NCBI RefSeq assembly: GCF_019312595.1
Contig: NZ_JAHWDQ010000008.1
Coordinates: forward strand, 1 to 64,000
DNA: 64,000 bases
Reading direction: 5' to 3'
DNA from: Zhongshania aquimaris
GTDB lineage: Bacteria; Pseudomonadota; Gammaproteobacteria; Pseudomonadales; Spongiibacteraceae
Shown here piece after piece: positions 37,439-46,506 of this stretch. Numbering within the stretch: position 1 is the stretch's first letter; every line of letters starts with the position of its first letter. The notes under the pieces were generated by a model. It made no database searches, was not told the origin of the DNA, and worked only from the letters and a program-made list of their open reading frames with translations. A program made the position numbers and the translations under genes.

Positions 37439-38263
37439 ATGAGCGTGGAAACAGGGAATAGATACAAAACGATTTGGCTATCCGACATTCATCTCGGCTT
37501 TAAAGATTGTCGAGCTGACTACCTTCTCAATTTTCTCAACAGTGTTGAATGCGAGACGCTTTATCTTGTTGGTGATGTTGTAGATCTATGGGCGCTCAAA
37601 CGCACCTTTCACTGGCCGGCAAGCCACTACGATGTGGTTCGCGCTTTGTTTGCCAAAGCCAGTGAGGGCACGCGGGTTGTCTATATTCCCGGTAACCACG
37701 ACGAGCCGATGCGCGATTACGTCGGCCACATCCTCGGTCCTATTGAAATCAAGCGCGAGGCAATCCATACCACAGTAAGCGGTAAACGTTTGCTGATGTT
37801 CCATGGCGACTGTCTAGACGAGCACATCTTGCTAAGCAAATGGGAGAATCTTATCGGTGACGCTGCCTATGATTTTCTGCTGTTTTTAAATCGCTGGGCT
37901 AATTTTTTCCGTCGCCGCTTTGGGCGCAATTACTGGTCGCTGGCTACGTATATAAAACAGCGTATCCCCAACGCTCGGCAGGTCATTACCGTGTTTGAAG
38001 ATGCGGCGGTTAAAGAGGCCGCGAGACGAGGTCTCGATGGTGTTATATGCGGGCATATTCACCAGCCCGCTTTGAAGAAAATAAAGGGTCTGTTGTACTG
38101 CAACGACGGTGATTGGATTGAAAACTGTACCTTATTGGGTGAAACCCATGAAGGAAATTTAGAATTGGTGCAGTGGACTGAACATCAAACCTTATTGCAA
38201 AGCATGACAGGCAATGGCGGCCCGGTGAAAGCGGAAATTCTACCGCTGCGGCGTGCTGGGTGA
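37439..38263 (+). CDS. plcP: PlcP-like phospholipase C (calcineurin-fold metallophosphoesterase)
   Basis: 274 residues with the metallophosphoesterase motifs SDIHLG, GDVVDLW, GNHD, FHGD and CGHIHQP. Automated pipelines often call this type a UDP-2,3-diacylglucosamine diphosphatase (LpxH). The pattern HLGFKDCRADYLLNFL, YNxW-like LLYCNDGDWIENC and the preceding Pho box agree better with PlcP, which in Sinorhizobium and marine bacteria degrades phospholipids to diacylglycerol when phosphate is scarce. AGAGG precedes the ATG. The olsF-like gene starts 18 bp downstream. An LpxH-like role is the alternative. Confidence 0.68.
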   Translation: MSVETGNRYKTIWLSDIHLGFKDCRADYLLNFLNSVECETLYLVGDVVDLWALKRTFHWPASHYDVVRALFAKASEGTRVVYIPGNHDEPMRDYVGHILGPIEIKREAIHTTVSGKRLLMFHGDCLDEHILLSKWENLIGDAAYDFLLFLNRWANFFRRRFGRNYWSLATYIKQRIPNARQVITVFEDAAVKEAARRGLDGVICGHIHQPALKKIKGLLYCNDGDWIENCTLLGETHEGNLELVQWTEHQTLLQSMTGNGGPVKAEILPLRRAG

Positions 38264-38281
38264 TAATCAGGAGTAAATGTC

Positions 38282-40021
38282 ATGATTTCTGTCGATGCTG
38301 TGATTGATGAGCAATTTCCTAAAATTTCCAAGGGCAATCCGCGTATAAAGAGAACGCTGTCAGCCCTACTAAAATATCTTTTTCACGAGGCGGAATTTAA
38401 GCAGTTTGAAAAAGATTTCCCCTACGTTCAGGGCTTGGACTTTATTGAAAAAGGCCTGGATTATTTTGATTTTGGCTACGCGGTAAGCGCATTAGATAAA
38501 GAGCGTATTCCCGTTAGTGGCAGAGTCGTCATCATTTCAAACCATCCCATCGGCAGTCTCGATGGTCTCGCTTTGCTCAAGTTGGTGTCGGAAGTACGCG
38601 GCGATGTTAAAGTCATTGCGAACGAGTTGCTATATGCCATCAAGCCGCTGCGGTCATTGCTGCTTCCCGTCGACAATATGAGCGGTAAGCGCAATCGCAA
38701 AGAAAATTTGCAGGCAATTCACAGTCATCTGAGCGGTGAAGGTGCGGTAATTATTTTTCCCGCTGGCGAGGTTTCTCGTTTTAGTCCGGCGGGTATTCGC
38801 GATGGTCGTTGGCGCAATGGATTTATTAAATTTGCGAGTAAAGCTAAGGCGCCTATTTTACCTGTGCATATCAATGCGCGAAATTCGGTATTCTTCTATG
38901 CCCTGTCATTGCTTGCGAAACCGCTGTCGACTCTGTGGCTTATTCGGGAGATGTTCAAACAGAATAATCGCACCGTACGGGTGACTATTGGACCTGTGAT
39001 AGAAGCGGATGTATACGAAAAGCTACCGTTGACCGCACCAGCTAAAGTACGTTTATTTAAAAAGCATATTTATAAACTCGGTCGAAGAAAACGCGGTGGT
39101 GAACCCTGTTTTATGCCTGTTGCGCAGGCAGTAGCTCACCCAGAGGACCGTCAGGAGTTGCGGCGCGCTATTCGCAAGTGTGATCACTTAGGCAGCACCC
39201 GTGACGGCATGGAAATTTATTGCTATCAGTACAGCGGTGACTGCACGGTGATGCGAGAAATTGGTCGTCTTCGCGAAGTGAGTTTTCGGGCGGTGGGTGA
39301 AGGTACCGGCCGCCGTCGCGACGTAGATGCATTTGATGCCTACTATGATCACATTGTGCTTTGGGACGAGAATCAACTTGAATTGGTCGGCGCTTATCGT
39401 CTAAAGCGTGTGACGGATTTAGCTGACGGCCAAACCCTATACAGCGAATCGCTTTTCGAATATCAGATACCTTATGCTGAAGAGTATTTCGAGTGCGGAG
39501 CAGAGTTAGGGCGCAGCTTTGTTCAGCCGCGCTACTGGGGGCGAAACGGTCTGGATTACTTGTGGCAGGGTTTGGGAACCTATCTTCGCCGCTACCCTGA
39601 AGTACGCTATTTGTTTGGCCCTGTTAGCTTGAGTGATAGTTTACCCCGCGGCGCCAAAGATTTATTGATTCAGTTTTATCAGCGCCACTTCCCCGCAACT
39701 CAGCCTTGGGCGAATGCCAATAGCCCGTATAAAAGTGAATTAGCTGAAGCCGTATTTAGCGGCGACGACTACCGCACCGAGTTTGCACAGTTAAAAGATC
39801 AGTTGGCGGCAATGGGCTGCGCTGTACCTACCTTGTACAAGCAATACACAGAGTTGTGTGACGAAGGTGGCGTGAGTTTTACAGCGTTTAATGTTGACCC
39901 AGACTTCGCAGACTGCATTGACGGCCTGGTTTTGGTAGACCTACAAAGAATGAAATCAGCCCGTCGCAAGCGCTATCTGGGCGAAGACATTACTGAGGCG
40001 CGCGCGAATAAAGTGGCGTGA
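38282..40021 (+). CDS. olsF: OlsF-like bifunctional ornithine-lipid acyltransferase
   Basis: 579 residues with two catalytic parts. Residues about 60-265 form a PlsC-type lysolipid O-acyltransferase with the His/Asp motif SNHPIGSLDGLALL (HX5D spacing), FPAGEVSRFS and PILPVHI. Residues about 290-480 form an OlsB/hemolysin-type GNAT N-acyltransferase (VMREIGRLREVSFRAVGEG; LELVGAYRLKR; ELGRSFVQPRYWG). This order is that of OlsF, which makes ornithine lipids alone by N- then O-acylation. AGGAG lies just before the ATG. Position behind a Pho box and plcP fits phosphate-free membrane lipid production. Confidence 0.78.
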   Translation: MISVDAVIDEQFPKISKGNPRIKRTLSALLKYLFHEAEFKQFEKDFPYVQGLDFIEKGLDYFDFGYAVSALDKERIPVSGRVVIISNHPIGSLDGLALLKLVSEVRGDVKVIANELLYAIKPLRSLLLPVDNMSGKRNRKENLQAIHSHLSGEGAVIIFPAGEVSRFSPAGIRDGRWRNGFIKFASKAKAPILPVHINARNSVFFYALSLLAKPLSTLWLIREMFKQNNRTVRVTIGPVIEADVYEKLPLTAPAKVRLFKKHIYKLGRRKRGGEPCFMPVAQAVAHPEDRQELRRAIRKCDHLGSTRDGMEIYCYQYSGDCTVMREIGRLREVSFRAVGEGTGRRRDVDAFDAYYDHIVLWDENQLELVGAYRLKRVTDLADGQTLYSESLFEYQIPYAEEYFECGAELGRSFVQPRYWGRNGLDYLWQGLGTYLRRYPEVRYLFGPVSLSDSLPRGAKDLLIQFYQRHFPATQPWANANSPYKSELAEAVFSGDDYRTEFAQLKDQLAAMGCAVPTLYKQYTELCDEGGVSFTAFNVDPDFADCIDGLVLVDLQRMKSARRKRYLGEDITEARANKVA

Positions 40022-40034
40022 AACATCATGTGCT

Positions 40035-40068
40035 AAGCTAGCTAAGGATTTTGCCTTAGCTAGCTTTT
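40035..40068 (+). terminator. Intrinsic terminator after olsF
   Basis: AAGCTAGCTAAGG and CCTTAGCTAGCTT pair perfectly (13 bp) around ATTTTG, followed by TT then AAAA. It starts 14 bp after the olsF stop and may also end the convergent hydrolase operon. Confidence 0.85.
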
Positions 40069-40101
40069 AAAAGTCCCTATATTGCTTGTGGTTTGTTCAG
40101 C

Positions 40102-40869
40102 TCAATTAGCGATCTGCTTGAAGCTGGCGAGCAAATAGTCTGCGTCATCAATCGGTAAGTCATGCCCAGCCGTGTTATGTAGCCATAGCGGCCAGTGATA
40201 TTTCTCTGCCAGATACTCACTACATTGATACGACACCATTCTATCCGCGCGACTGCTAATGAAATGACCGTGGGAATTTGCGAGGCCTTCTTTTGAGGGC
40301 GAGTAAAAGCGTGATGCCGCAATTAGCTGGCGTATCACATTGCGTATACTTGCTGGGTGGCGGGCGCGTATCTGACACCACTGTTCGAGCAGTGCCGCAT
40401 GGCTAGATTTATTATTGCTCACCATATTGAGTATTGCGCGCTCTTGCTTGCGCGGTGACAAAGCAAATAGCGCGTAAAGTGTTGCAGGCAGCGCGCTGGG
40501 TTTTAAGCGTTTAAAGAAGCCACAGTCTGCGCTGCTGGTGCTAATGAATATAACCTTGGCAATATTATTCGGCGACGTTGTCAACCAATCTAGTGCCACC
40601 ATGCCACCTAATGACAGTGCAACAATGCCGAATGTTGAATTGTTATTGGCTAGCTCTGCGGGAAGCCGCTGCTGAATGTCGCGGCGTATCTCCGAAATGG
40701 TGAGGGGAGACCTGCGCAGGTGCTCGCTACCGAATCCGGGTAGATCAATAGCGTGACAATACCATCCGAGTTCGCTTTCACAGCGTTTTATAAATTCCCC
40801 CCAATGAGCTTGCTCCCGGCTCAGACCGCGAAGAAATAGCCAGTGCTTAATGTCGGCGTTGGCGTTCAT
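40102..40869 (-). CDS. Alpha/beta hydrolase
   Basis: 255 residues. Oxyanion region HWLFLRGLSREQAHWGEF, nucleophile elbow VALSLGGMVALDW (Ser with Ala in place of the first Gly), and His in NTAGHDLPIDDADYL near the C-terminus. General shape resembles BioH/YcdJ-type carboxylesterases; the substrate is unknown. It overlaps the upstream carboxypeptidase-like gene by 4 nt, so it belongs to that operon and not to biotin synthesis. Confidence 0.75.
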   Translation of the reverse strand: MNANADIKHWLFLRGLSREQAHWGEFIKRCESELGWYCHAIDLPGFGSEHLRRSPLTISEIRRDIQQRLPAELANNNSTFGIVALSLGGMVALDWLTTSPNNIAKVIFISTSSADCGFFKRLKPSALPATLYALFALSPRKQERAILNMVSNNKSSHAALLEQWCQIRARHPASIRNVIRQLIAASRFYSPSKEGLANSHGHFISSRADRMVSYQCSEYLAEKYHWPLWLHNTAGHDLPIDDADYLLASFKQIAN

Positions 40870-41996
40870 AGTTGGCGATACCAGAGACTTTGTGCCATTT
40901 GCTGCATCTCCCGCTCCTGTTCGCCTTTGGGTTGCCAGTGCTCGATGTTTCTTGCCGCAGCCAGTAGAAAGTCAATTAATAGCAGATGGCCGCGCAGAAC
41001 TCTAGCGTGGCGGTGAGGAACGGTGGGGTTGAATAATCCGGCAAAACTAAAAAGTTGTTGGGGATGTTTTTTAACCCACAGCCATGACCCCATTTCGAGG
41101 GTGAGCGGCAGTAAGGTAATTCCTTCAGCGCGACATTGTCGATGAAAATAATCCCAAATATCACCGTGACTCAGGTAGTGCATGGCTTGCGGGCCAAACA
41201 CATAATTGTGATGGGGGAAGTTGCGCTCCCACAGTAATTTCAGCGCGACATAGCTGCCGATGTCGTCGATGGGTTGACGGCGATAGGCATAGGGAATCCA
41301 CAGATGATCTTGAAAGCCAAATCCGGAATGAAAGTCGACGACAATACTGGGGCGGTCTACTTGGCAGTAGCGTTTAATAATATTTTGCAGGGCAACAAAT
41401 TCGCTTTCGAAATCAGCTCCGCGTTTTCCTCTATACCAGGGAATAGCTTTTGATATGCGCTGACCGCCGACTAAAAACGGAACCTTGTCTTCTGCATCAA
41501 TAGGAGCGTGGCGATTTAAGTCGATGCCGTTTGGGTTGCAGCGGGAGTCTTGCAACATGCCGCCGGGATTAACTAGTGGCACTGCGACTATGGCGATCTC
41601 GCTTTCAAATTGCGATCGCCAATTGCTATCCCAGCGGCACCGTTCTATTACTGTTTCTAGCCACGCTAACAGAACTTGAGTGCCTATGCGCTCTACGCCG
41701 TGGATGCCGGCGGTGAGTAGCAGGCAGTGCTTTGCAATGTCTGGGTTGCCAATGGTGAGCGATACGACGGGTAAGGTAAATTCATCGACGTCAACGAGGG
41801 CTTCGGTGCGGGTGGTAATTAAATCGCCAGCTTGCCGGCAAAGTTGTTCGGTGGAAAGGAGCTCAGAAAGCCGGTGGCGAAGACGGCCACGGCAGTCGTC
41901 CATCACACTGGTGAAATCTGGGAAATCCGGCCCGTACGAGGCGGTGTCCGTATGGTTTGCTATGTCCTCCATACGGGCTTGTTCTTTATATCCCAT
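40866..41996 (-). CDS. M14-type zinc carboxypeptidase / DUF2817-like protein
   Basis: 376 residues from ATG 41996 (MGYKEQARMED); the frame opens to 42053 and other ATGs lie inside. The metal-site pattern TAGIHGVERIG (His and Glu), then NPNGIDLNRH (Asn-Arg) and VVDFHSGFG (His) give the order of M14/AstE-like amidohydrolases. Near the C-terminus LTLEMGSW offers the catalytic Glu. No signal peptide. Substrate unknown. It lies 8 bp after the glycosyltransferase stop and overlaps the hydrolase gene. Confidence 0.72.
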   Translation of the reverse strand: MGYKEQARMEDIANHTDTASYGPDFPDFTSVMDDCRGRLRHRLSELLSTEQLCRQAGDLITTRTEALVDVDEFTLPVVSLTIGNPDIAKHCLLLTAGIHGVERIGTQVLLAWLETVIERCRWDSNWRSQFESEIAIVAVPLVNPGGMLQDSRCNPNGIDLNRHAPIDAEDKVPFLVGGQRISKAIPWYRGKRGADFESEFVALQNIIKRYCQVDRPSIVVDFHSGFGFQDHLWIPYAYRRQPIDDIGSYVALKLLWERNFPHHNYVFGPQAMHYLSHGDIWDYFHRQCRAEGITLLPLTLEMGSWLWVKKHPQQLFSFAGLFNPTVPHRHARVLRGHLLLIDFLLAAARNIEHWQPKGEQEREMQQMAQSLWYRQL

Positions 41997-42004
41997 GGTT
42001 GGTA

Positions 42005-43066
42005 TCAGCCTGTCGCGGCAATCATGTCGGCGGGTCGACCAGTTTGTTCCCAAAGTTCTGACACCAGTTTTGAGCTGTCATGCCACTCGCCGCTCAATAG
42101 CCAGTCGCAAATTGCCGCGGCGACATCGGGATAGTACGCGGCAGTTTGCGCGGGGATATTAGCGAGCCAGTTTTCAATATGCTGTGCTGAGAAGTCATAC
42201 ATAACAGTTGCGGCGCCTAGTTGTTGCAGGGCGGCGGCGTTACCTAATTGTTCTGACTGCCCCGCTACCGGTTTTGCGAGGGCCGGAATTCCCATATGCA
42301 GGCATTCGCTAATTAATTCAAACCCCGCATTGCAGATAACGCCTTTGGCTCGACATAGATTATGTTTGAAGTCGTGTAGGCTAGTTGGTCTAAGGCTTAT
42401 ATTTGCGCGCTCCTCACGCGGTAATTGAGGCGCGAATTGAATAAATTTTTGATTGGGAAATGTCGCGAGTGCCGCACTGACTAGTTGCTGATCTTCAAAG
42501 GGCAGGTACACGACGATGTGCGCCGGCGAGCCGCAAGGCTGGCGAATTTCGGCAGGGTTGATTATCGGCGGCGCGATATTGGCGTTAAACGCATCCCAGT
42601 GTAATCCCAAGCGGTATTGAGTGGGTGCAAAGAATTTCATAATAAGACGGTTGCGAAGGTCAACCCCGCTTTGAGGTACGTCGGGGTAGCCAAATGCGTA
42701 CTGGTGGCCAATTCCGATGACAGGCTTTTTCTTTAGACGGCCGGCCCAGGCGGTGACGGGTTCAAAATCGGTAATGATTGCATCGTAAAAGCTGATATCG
42801 AGTTTGCGAACATCCCGAATAAACGTTAGCGGTTTGGTTTGGACTAGGGTTTGTATTGCGCTAATGCTACCTTTATTTGTAGCGAAACTGAGGCCATCTC
42901 TGAGTTGGTAGTCGCCGAAAATCTCCATATCAAAATACTGGTCGGCGGCGCGACCAGAGAACAAAAATTGAACGTCTATATTTTTTTCGGAAAAGTGCGT
43001 GGCCAACATGCGGGCGCGGGAAATATGGCCATTGCCGGTTCCCTGCACACCGTATAGGAGTTTCAT
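42005..43066 (-). CDS. MJ1255/VC2487 family glycosyltransferase
   Basis: 353 residues, GT-B fold similar to MurG/GT28. The N-terminus MKLLYGVQGTGNGHISRARM is the hallmark of this family. The C-terminal half has CNAGFELISECLHMGIPALA followed by PVAGQSEQLGNAAALQQLG, the nucleotide-sugar site. GT28-like enzymes commonly glycosylate lipids, so with PAP2 upstream a glycolipid role is possible; this is inference. 123 bp after PAP2. Confidence 0.8.
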   Translation of the reverse strand: MKLLYGVQGTGNGHISRARMLATHFSEKNIDVQFLFSGRAADQYFDMEIFGDYQLRDGLSFATNKGSISAIQTLVQTKPLTFIRDVRKLDISFYDAIITDFEPVTAWAGRLKKKPVIGIGHQYAFGYPDVPQSGVDLRNRLIMKFFAPTQYRLGLHWDAFNANIAPPIINPAEIRQPCGSPAHIVVYLPFEDQQLVSAALATFPNQKFIQFAPQLPREERANISLRPTSLHDFKHNLCRAKGVICNAGFELISECLHMGIPALAKPVAGQSEQLGNAAALQQLGAATVMYDFSAQHIENWLANIPAQTAAYYPDVAAAICDWLLSGEWHDSSKLVSELWEQTGRPADMIAATG

Positions 43067-43189
43067 AATGGATCTCTCATGATTGGGTTGCTACCACTGT
43101 GTTCACTGCGTGATGGAGGTGAAGATTGGGAGTGGTAGGTGACGTTTTGCGACGGCATGATATCCGCGCGCATGATCAGAAAAATGGTA

Positions 43190-43720
43190 TTAGACTGCTG
43201 CGACAATCGAATGTCCCAGATGCGCGATCCCAATACCTAAGCTGGCGCCGGCTAGGGTGTCGGTGGGGAAATGCACGCCGAGTATTACCCGCGAGGCACC
43301 CACGGCAACAGCCCACAAGAAAAGTGGAATACCGATAGCCCCGAAAAACAGCACCGTCATGGTCGCTAGTAAAAAGGCGGCCGCGGTGTGGCCTGAGGGG
43401 AAACTGAATTCGTCTGAGGCAATAATGGCGGCACTAAAAGCGGGAATGGCGGCGGGCGGTCGCTTTCTGCGGCAGGTGTTTTTTAGCACCCAGTAAATGG
43501 GCAGCCATGCGGCAAAACTAATCATAACCGCACTAAAATAGCTTAGACCTTGGTTTGCCCCCATCATGTAAACGCAAAGGGGAAGGCCTAGCTGGGCATA
43601 GCCGTCGCCGGTTTTTGATACACTTCGGGCTACACGAGACAACTGTTGCTGGTGGCGGGTATTCACGCAGGCCAGAAACATTCGCACATCGAACTGATTT
43701 ATCGACTGTATTAAGCGCAT
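43190..43720 (-). CDS. PAP2 family membrane phosphatase
   Basis: 176 residues from ATG 43720 with AGGA upstream; the frame opens to 43786. Several membrane helices and the three PAP2 phosphatase motifs: KNTCRRKRPP, PSGHTAAAF and SRVILGVHFPTD. It dephosphorylates a lipid phosphate (phosphatidate, phosphatidylglycerophosphate or undecaprenyl-PP) at the membrane. Pho-like half-sites precede it. Confidence 0.87.
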   Translation of the reverse strand: MRLIQSINQFDVRMFLACVNTRHQQQLSRVARSVSKTGDGYAQLGLPLCVYMMGANQGLSYFSAVMISFAAWLPIYWVLKNTCRRKRPPAAIPAFSAAIIASDEFSFPSGHTAAAFLLATMTVLFFGAIGIPLFLWAVAVGASRVILGVHFPTDTLAGASLGIGIAHLGHSIVAAV

Positions 43721-43757
43721 AGTTTTATCCTCACATCTGAAACCATACGCTGATGTG

Positions 43758-43797
43758 TTTTCAATATTGTGACAAATGTATTGCAATTTTAAGACAG
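43758..43797 (-). promoter_or_regulatory. Pho-like 11-bp-phased array upstream of PAP2
   Basis: On the minus strand CTGTCTT (43797-43791), TTGCAAT (43786-43780), TTGTCAC (43775-43769) and TTGAAAA (43764-43758) recur with an exact 11-bp period, the spacing of PhoB heptamers. The first and third fit well, the others poorly. TATGGT follows the last heptamer by 10 bp as a possible -10. Confidence 0.42.
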
Positions 43798-43867
43798 AGT
43801 TGGATGAGGTTAGGTGATGGAGGAGGGCCTAAATACATGCAGAACTGACTAGTGAGGTAGATGTATC

Positions 43868-44491
43868 TTAGGCATTTTCAATCAGCAGAATGCTGCCCCG
43901 ATGATGGCGGCTAGTAAGTACTTCTGAGGGTATTAATTCGGCAAAAAAGTCGTCGATGCACGCTTCGGCTACCGCTAAGAAAGGTGGGCGGTGAGGGTCT
44001 GCAATAATGATTTTTTCAACACCGGCATCAACGGCGCGGTGAATTAAATCGAAGACTTCTTCGCTCATCTCATCCCAAAAGCAAATGTCGCTGGCAATGA
44101 TAACGTCGTACTGAGCTAAAGTGTCTGCATCTAAGGCTTCGAAGCGGGCACATTGAGTGTTTATGTTTACCGCATTGTGCTGCGCTAGCAGCGACAAGTA
44201 GGGAAAGACAGCGGGATCGGCATCGACGGCAGTTACCGTGGCTTGAAGATGCTTGGCGCAATATATGCTTGCTAGCCCCCATCCGCAGCCTAGGTCGAGC
44301 ACTTTGCTTGCAGCCGGTAGCGGGTTTTTTTGTAAATAGTCGATAAGCAGATAGGCGCTGCCCCACAGTTTATTGCCGTGTAGCTGGGTCGCGTGCGTGG
44401 CCCGCTTTAGGCGGCGCATATCGGGGTGTGAGGCGAGTAGGGTTCGCACTCCAAAATAGTCTCGAATCTGGATTGGTGACGTATTGGGCAT
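43868..44491 (-). CDS. SAM-dependent methyltransferase, lysine-methyltransferase-like
   Basis: 207 residues: motif I VLDLGCGWGLASIYCAKHL, acidic loop AVDADPAVFPYL, motif IV ASDICFWDEM and IIADPHRPPFL. The overall pattern recalls the METTL/ETF-beta lysine methyltransferase group rather than small-molecule enzymes, but the target is not known. Monocistronic, with sthA divergent 169 bp away. Confidence 0.72.
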   Translation of the reverse strand: MPNTSPIQIRDYFGVRTLLASHPDMRRLKRATHATQLHGNKLWGSAYLLIDYLQKNPLPAASKVLDLGCGWGLASIYCAKHLQATVTAVDADPAVFPYLSLLAQHNAVNINTQCARFEALDADTLAQYDVIIASDICFWDEMSEEVFDLIHRAVDAGVEKIIIADPHRPPFLAVAEACIDDFFAELIPSEVLTSRHHRGSILLIENA

Positions 44492-44660
44492 AGGCGTGTC
44501 CTACTAAAGTCTGGCTTGCTTATGTTGTATAGCGTCGGTGACGATATACAGAGCCGCGATCTTAATTGTGAAAAGAATGTATTACCATGATCATCATCAA
44601 GATATTCCTTAGCTCACTCATGCTGAGTAGCTATGTTTACAGATTTAACGGACGGGTTCT

Positions 44661-46052
44661 GTGACGAAATTTGATTACGACGTTTTAGTATTAGGTAGTG
44701 GCCCCGCCGGAGAAAGCGCTGCGCTGAATGCCATGAAGCACGGGCATCGGGTGGCGGTGGTGGAGGCGCAAGACGCCGTCGGTGGTGCATGTACCCATCA
44801 AGGTACTATTCCATCAAAGGCCTTACGGCATATGGTGAGACAGGCTATTAGATACAATACCACGCCAGCGTTTCGCGATATTGGTGACGCGCGAACACTA
44901 AGTTATCCCCGTCTACTTAGTCATGCCAATGAAGTCATTTCGCGGCAGGTGGATATGCGCAGTCGCTTCTACTACCGCAATCAGATTCGTCTTATTTTTG
45001 GTCGCGGCCACTTTGTTGATAAGAATACTGTTGAAGTGGTGACGGATGAGGGGCAGGCGGAATCCTTTACCGCGAGTAGTGTGGTAATAGCTACTGGCTC
45101 GCGGCCCTACCGCCCGGCAAATATCGACTTTTCTCACCCTCGGATCTATGACAGCGATACCATTCTGAAAATGACCAACACCCCGAATAAAATCATTGTT
45201 TATGGAGCGGGTGTTATCGGCTGCGAGTACGCGTCAATTTTTTCCGGTATTGGCATCAAAATCGAGTTAATCAATGGTCGGGATCGTCTGCTGGAGTTTT
45301 TAGACGACGAAATTTCCGATGCCTTGAGTTATCAACTTCGGAATATGGGAGTGATGATCCGCCACCGTGAAGTGTATAAATCGGTTGTTGCTAGCGACAA
45401 GGGCGTCGAAGTATTGCTGGAGTCTGGTAAGCGTATCCACGCCGATGCGCTCCTTTGGTGTAATGGTCGAAGCGGTAATACCAATCAATTAGGTTTGGAT
45501 CAGATTGGTCTGGAAACAGATCATCGCGGTCAGTTAATTGTGGACGAGCATTACCAAACCACTGTGCCGGGCATTTTCGCTGCTGGAGACGTCATCGGTT
45601 GGCCGAGCTTGGCGAGTGCCGCTTACGACCAAGGGCGTTCAGCGGCGGCATCAGCCCGCGGCAAAGAGCAGTGTCGTTTTGTGGATGACGTGCCAACAGG
45701 CATTTACACACTGCCTGAAATTAGCTCGGTGGGGCAGACTGAGCGCGAGCTGACCGAAGCGAAAATTCCTTACGAGGTGGGTCGCGCATTTTTTAAAGAT
45801 ACCGCCCGCGGCCAGATAAGTGGTGAGACGGTTGGAATGCTTAAACTGCTCTTTCACCCCGAGACCTTGGAAATTCTCGGTATTCATTGCTTTGGTGCCG
45901 AAGCGGCGGAAATTATCCATATCGGTCAGGCCATAATGAAACAGCAGAATGGCGGCAATACCCTGCGCTATTTTGTGACCACTACGTTTAATTACCCGAC
46001 CATGGCTGAAGCCTACCGAACGGCGGCGCTGAATGGTTTAAATCGCTTGTAG
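44661..46052 (+). CDS. sthA: Soluble pyridine nucleotide transhydrogenase
   Basis: 463 residues, flavoprotein disulphide reductase fold: [15 protein letters not shown] (FAD), [33 protein letters not shown] (NAD), FAAGDVIG and a C-terminal dimer domain. The second redox Cys is replaced by Thr (CTHQGT), the signature of SthA/UdhA. It moves hydride between NADPH and NAD+. The start is GTG. Confidence 0.95.
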   Translation: MTKFDYDVLVLGSGPAGESAALNAMKHGHRVAVVEAQDAVGGACTHQGTIPSKALRHMVRQAIRYNTTPAFRDIGDARTLSYPRLLSHANEVISRQVDMRSRFYYRNQIRLIFGRGHFVDKNTVEVVTDEGQAESFTASSVVIATGSRPYRPANIDFSHPRIYDSDTILKMTNTPNKIIVYGAGVIGCEYASIFSGIGIKIELINGRDRLLEFLDDEISDALSYQLRNMGVMIRHREVYKSVVASDKGVEVLLESGKRIHADALLWCNGRSGNTNQLGLDQIGLETDHRGQLIVDEHYQTTVPGIFAAGDVIGWPSLASAAYDQGRSAAASARGKEQCRFVDDVPTGIYTLPEISSVGQTERELTEAKIPYEVGRAFFKDTARGQISGETVGMLKLLFHPETLEILGIHCFGAEAAEIIHIGQAIMKQQNGGNTLRYFVTTTFNYPTMAEAYRTAALNGLNRL

Positions 46053-46163
46053 TGCGCTGGATTTGCTAAGCCTTCGGCCATCTTTGAGCCAGTAACGTGT
46101 TTTGCTAGTGGTTTGGTAAGGTCGCTGTTAAGAAAATATTTACACTATAGGTATAAATTTTTA

Positions 46164-46192
46164 TTGACAGAAATTCGAGTTCGTCATAAATA
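46164..46192 (+). promoter_or_regulatory. Sigma-70 promoter of the small acidic protein gene
   Basis: TTGACA (46164-46169), a 17-bp spacer, TAAATA (46187-46192): consensus -35, five of six in the -10, ideal spacing. Transcription should begin near 46199, about 60 bp before the ATG at 46262. Confidence 0.7.
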
Positions 46193-46261
46193 GTGCCCTG
46201 AACAACCACGGTTAGCCGAGGGGTTCATTCTGTATCTACGATGTACTGGAGTGGGCAAGTA

Positions 46262-46444
46262 ATGGCAAATGACCTAGCCGATGATGATATTGACGATATC
46301 CTTGAAGACGATTCAGCCCCTGATTTTGAGGAGCGCCGACTTATGGGTGGAGGCGATAGCAGTATTCGTCGCAAAATTGAAGAGCGTTTAGAGCGCAAAC
46401 GCCTGATGGATGAGTTGGATCTATTGGACGATTTCGACCTTTAA
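46262..46444 (+). CDS. Small acidic PA3496-like protein
   Basis: 60 residues: acidic N-terminus (ADDDIDDILEDD), then a charged helix SIRRKIEERLERKRLMDELD and acidic end DLLDDFDL. This resembles the PA3496 family of short pseudomonad proteins of unsettled role. ATG 46262 has GGAG 11 bp upstream; an earlier ATG at 46241 keeps the frame. It has its own promoter and terminator, so it looks like a strongly expressed single gene. Confidence 0.7.
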   Translation: MANDLADDDIDDILEDDSAPDFEERRLMGGGDSSIRRKIEERLERKRLMDELDLLDDFDL

Positions 46445-46485
46445 AGCCTTTATTTCACTGCTACATAGTGAAATCTCCGTTTGTA

Positions 46486-46506
46486 CGCCACGTCCTGTGG
46501 CGTTTT
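46486..46506 (+). terminator. Intrinsic terminator after the small acidic protein gene
   Basis: CGCCAC-GTCCT-GTGGCG followed by TTTT. A weaker TTTCACT/AGTGAAA hairpin precedes it at about 46453-46473. Confidence 0.8.

Noticed and set aside
37439-38263. Plain LpxH annotation
   Set aside because: The Pho box and olsF partner, and closer motif agreement with PlcP, make phospholipase C more likely, though not certain.
40102-40869. bioH of biotin synthesis
   Set aside because: No bio genes nearby; coupled to an M14-like gene; fold alone is not diagnostic.
41680-42162. 160-codon frame opposite the M14-like and glycosyltransferase genes
   Set aside because: Arg/Ser-rich shadow spanning two real genes.
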